Origin: CBDCUW01 sp963734865
GTDB taxonomy: Bacteria; Planctomycetota; Planctomycetia; Pirellulales; Pirellulaceae
Direction of reading: 5' to 3'
Length of the DNA: 64,000 bases
NCBI GenBank assembly: GCA_963734865.1
Contig: CAVTIV010000012.1
Span: 1 to 64,000 of the forward strand
Under the pieces are notes generated by a model. The model did no database searches and had not been told where the DNA came from. It saw nothing but the letters and a program-made list of their open reading frames with translations. Both the position numbers and the translations under genes were made by a program. Positions 61,805 through 64,000 of the stretch are shown piece after piece; the first letter of the stretch is position 1, and every line of letters starts with the position of its first letter.

Positions 61805-64000
61805 ATGACCCCTTCACGATCTCGACCATCAAGCAAAAAGAATCCTCGCCTCCACCCCTACCGTGCCCACCGGCGCCGCCATTTTCTCGAGTCACTCGAA
61901 CCACGTTGTTTGCTGGCGTCGCTGGCAGGGGAAGTCTTCCTCGACGCTAACGGGGATGGCCTGCGTGGCGGACAGGAAATCGGCGCTGCCAACGTCCGAG
62001 TGTATCTCGATACAAACAACAACGCCGTGCTTGATAGTGGTGAGCTTTCGACCGCGACAAACGATCAGGGCCACTACCAATTCAGCAATTTGAGTCCGGG
62101 CCCCTATGCCGTGCGGATCGTGACCACCGATACGGCACAGTCGAGTCCCACGAGTTACTTTGGCTCGGGATACACAGCGTTGGGCGGTGGCACCGGCACC
62201 AACCCAACGCAGTTGTTCGAGATGAGTCTGAGCGGCGAGGTGATGCCGATCGGATCGCCAACCGGTGATCGCATTCATGGTCTCGTTCGGACCAACAACG
62301 GTACGTTCTTTGGTGTCAATTATGAAACCGACGGGATCTATACGATCGATCCAGTGACCGGTCAGGAAACGCTGCTCTCTTCGCCGGGCGTCGAACTCGC
62401 CGCTGGGCTGGCGTACGATCCGGGCACCGACACGATATACACGGTGATGGAACAGAATGGTTTGTACGAACTGAAGACCGTCGACCAAGTTTCCGGCCAA
62501 CTCGGCGCTCCCCCGGTTGCTGTGGCGCCCGACGTGCGAGCCATTAACTTCGGCAGCACCTTTTATGATTTTGACACCGCGACGCAGACGGCCGTTGCGG
62601 TGCCCCGCCAAACTCTCAGCCCTTTCGCCAGCACGCTGGACGTCCGTAGTGATGGTGCCATCTTTGGCCTGCAGGGCAACGCGCTGAACCAGTATTCGTT
62701 TCCGATCGCGGGATCGACGGCCACCACACTTTCGACATTATCGGAATCGATCGAGGCGATCAGCTTTGATGCTAGCGACCGGCTCTTCGGAGTCAGCGCG
62801 GTGAACTCGACACTTCACCAGATCGATCCGGCGACGGGAGTTGTAGGACCCGGTGTCGCGATCACATTTGGCGGAACGTCGATCTCAGGGATCACCGGCT
62901 TCGACATCGCGCCCGACGGAACGCATTACCTGGTCGACTCGACTTACCTTTATACATTCGATCCAACGACCGGCGTCGCGACGCAGGCCCCCAACCGCGC
63001 GTTGCCGCCGTTCTCGCCAATCTTCACATCACTCTCGGCCGCCGCCGATGGGTCCCTTTTTGCGACACTGTTCAACACCACCACTCCGCTGGCGCAGATT
63101 GATCCTGTCACAGGCTTGGCAACAGCTCTCGGCGACGATCCGTTGGGGGCGCCCTATGCGTCGGTCGTCGTCGGCAGCCCGGCAACCGGGATCACGGCCA
63201 GTTTGCCGGGGATCAGTGACTTGACATTCGACACGGTCGGGCAGCGAATCGTGGGATTTGCCAATGGCAACGATCAATTCTTTGAGTTCAGGACCGACGG
63301 GGTCGGCTCGGTCTTGGCCACGGCCGAGCGACCGCTCGAAAGTTGGTCATTGGCGTTCAACGGGTCGTCCTTCGTCATGTTTGACCAGGATGATCCTGCC
63401 AGAACGGCGACGGTCACCGTCAACCCCGACACAGGCGCGATCAGTCCCGGCTTTACCGCTTCGCAACGAATTCCAGCGGAAGCCCTGTTCCACGCCAAGA
63501 CTGGCAACGCGGCGCAACGTGTCACCCTTGGCGTCAGCGACCTCGTCGGAGTGGACTTTGGCGTTTTGGTCAATCAACCTACCGGTGTGGAGCAGCGAGA
63601 CTCTGGGTTTTACATCAACGAGTTGATGGTTGATCCGCTATTTGGAAACCTTGATACCGATCAGTACGTTGAGCTGCGCGGCCCCGCGGCAGGCCAACTG
63701 CCGGCAAACAGCTATTTGGTCGTCGTCGACGAAGACGATTCCAATCGGGGTGAGATCCACGGGATCTTTGACCTCAGCGATCAGGCATTCGGTGCAAACG
63801 GCTTCTTGGTGTTACTGCAGCAGGACAATGCCTATACGGTCGATCCGGCCAGTGCGGTTTTGGAATCCACCGCCACGGGCTTTGGCGGTCTGCCGGGCAA
63901 CCTCTATACCGACAGCGACCCTTTGTCCGACCGGATCGATTTCATTGTCGGTTCCAATGGTTTCTTCTTGATCGAAAGCGCTGTCCCGCCGCAACTCGGC
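61805..64000 (+). CDS. Large secreted LEPR-x-LL protein, 3' end beyond window
   Basis: The frame is open from ATG 61805 to the last base (732 codons), so it is partial. The N terminus is Arg-rich and ends HFLESLEPRCLLASLAGEV, the LEPR-x-LL signature of planctomycete exported proteins. An SdrD B-like domain follows (FLDANGDGLRGGQEIGAANV, then YQFSNLSPGPYAVRIVT). Next is a long beta-propeller-like part with recurring IDPVTGQ/FDPTTGV strands. A lamin-tail domain comes near the end (FYINELMVDPLFGNL ... YVELRGPAAGQLPANSYLVV). Likely a cell-surface or extracellular protein. Confidence 0.88.
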   Translation, partial: MTPSRSRPSSKKNPRLHPYRAHRRRHFLESLEPRCLLASLAGEVFLDANGDGLRGGQEIGAANVRVYLDTNNNAVLDSGELSTATNDQGHYQFSNLSPGPYAVRIVTTDTAQSSPTSYFGSGYTALGGGTGTNPTQLFEMSLSGEVMPIGSPTGDRIHGLVRTNNGTFFGVNYETDGIYTIDPVTGQETLLSSPGVELAAGLAYDPGTDTIYTVMEQNGLYELKTVDQVSGQLGAPPVAVAPDVRAINFGSTFYDFDTATQTAVAVPRQTLSPFASTLDVRSDGAIFGLQGNALNQYSFPIAGSTATTLSTLSESIEAISFDASDRLFGVSAVNSTLHQIDPATGVVGPGVAITFGGTSISGITGFDIAPDGTHYLVDSTYLYTFDPTTGVATQAPNRALPPFSPIFTSLSAAADGSLFATLFNTTTPLAQIDPVTGLATALGDDPLGAPYASVVVGSPATGITASLPGISDLTFDTVGQRIVGFANGNDQFFEFRTDGVGSVLATAERPLESWSLAFNGSSFVMFDQDDPARTATVTVNPDTGAISPGFTASQRIPAEALFHAKTGNAAQRVTLGVSDLVGVDFGVLVNQPTGVEQRDSGFYINELMVDPLFGNLDTDQYVELRGPAAGQLPANSYLVVVDEDDSNRGEIHGIFDLSDQAFGANGFLVLLQQDNAYTVDPASAVLESTATGFGGLPGNLYTDSDPLSDRIDFIVGSNGFFLIESAVPPQLG

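Overview
The window looks like chromosome from a planctomycete, most likely a Rhodopirellula-like member of the Pirellulaceae. The evidence is the LEPR-x-LL-type N terminus of the large secreted protein at the right edge, the DUF1257/DUF2997 gene pair, the fused Ser/Thr kinase-ATPase, and the general run of family types. This assignment is by recall, not by a search. No rRNA, tRNA or CRISPR array was recognised.

Left part (1-17.4 kb) is an accessory, mobile-element-rich region. Its centrepiece is a roughly 2.93 kb element (about 3084-6018) carrying a large serine recombinase. It splits a DUF1257 (Ycf35-like) gene exactly in frame: the 5' half lies at 6006-6233, and the 3' half at 2934-3086 is followed by its coupled DUF2997 gene. 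The element brings its own intact DUF1257 gene, placed directly behind the interrupted 5' half. Further right are an HNH-type nuclease, a decayed epimerase operon and a frameshifted fatty acid desaturase. A DUF559 nuclease follows, bracketed by two long palindromes, with two group II intron 3' tails, fragments of an integrase and two transposases, and a frameshifted beta-helix protein.

Middle left (18.2-25.6 kb) is a stress/envelope cluster: a VOC protein, a CPA2-type antiporter, MgtC/SapB, a broken NtrC-type response regulator, CsbD/YqjD-like proteins, DUF1328, an AI-2E family transporter and a PRC-barrel protein. It ends at a 5'-truncated group II intron reverse transcriptase and a 153 bp MITE-like element with a 4 bp target duplication.

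From 27 kb the window is mostly ordinary chromosome. A minus-strand operon holds a Tex-like protein (split by an apparent frameshift from its S1 domain), a hypothetical protein and a 3-hydroxyacyl-CoA dehydrogenase. ParA with a small upstream partner follows, then an acetolactate synthase/aldehyde dehydrogenase pair, malic enzyme, glutamate dehydrogenase, a UvrC-like GIY-YIG protein, a nucleotidyltransferase-HD protein and an MnmE-like GTPase. Next come a metallopeptidase/ATP-grasp pair, an oxidoreductase, a sodium:solute symporter, the kinase-ATPase, CysC, rpsO-pnp, a lipase-like hydrolase and a DnaQ-type exonuclease with a BRCT domain. The start of a large secreted protein runs off the right edge.

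A cross-cutting feature is that many otherwise well-conserved genes are broken by single-base indels, two of them at T-runs. This could be sequence error or real decay, and it affects how every 'pseudogene' call here should be read.
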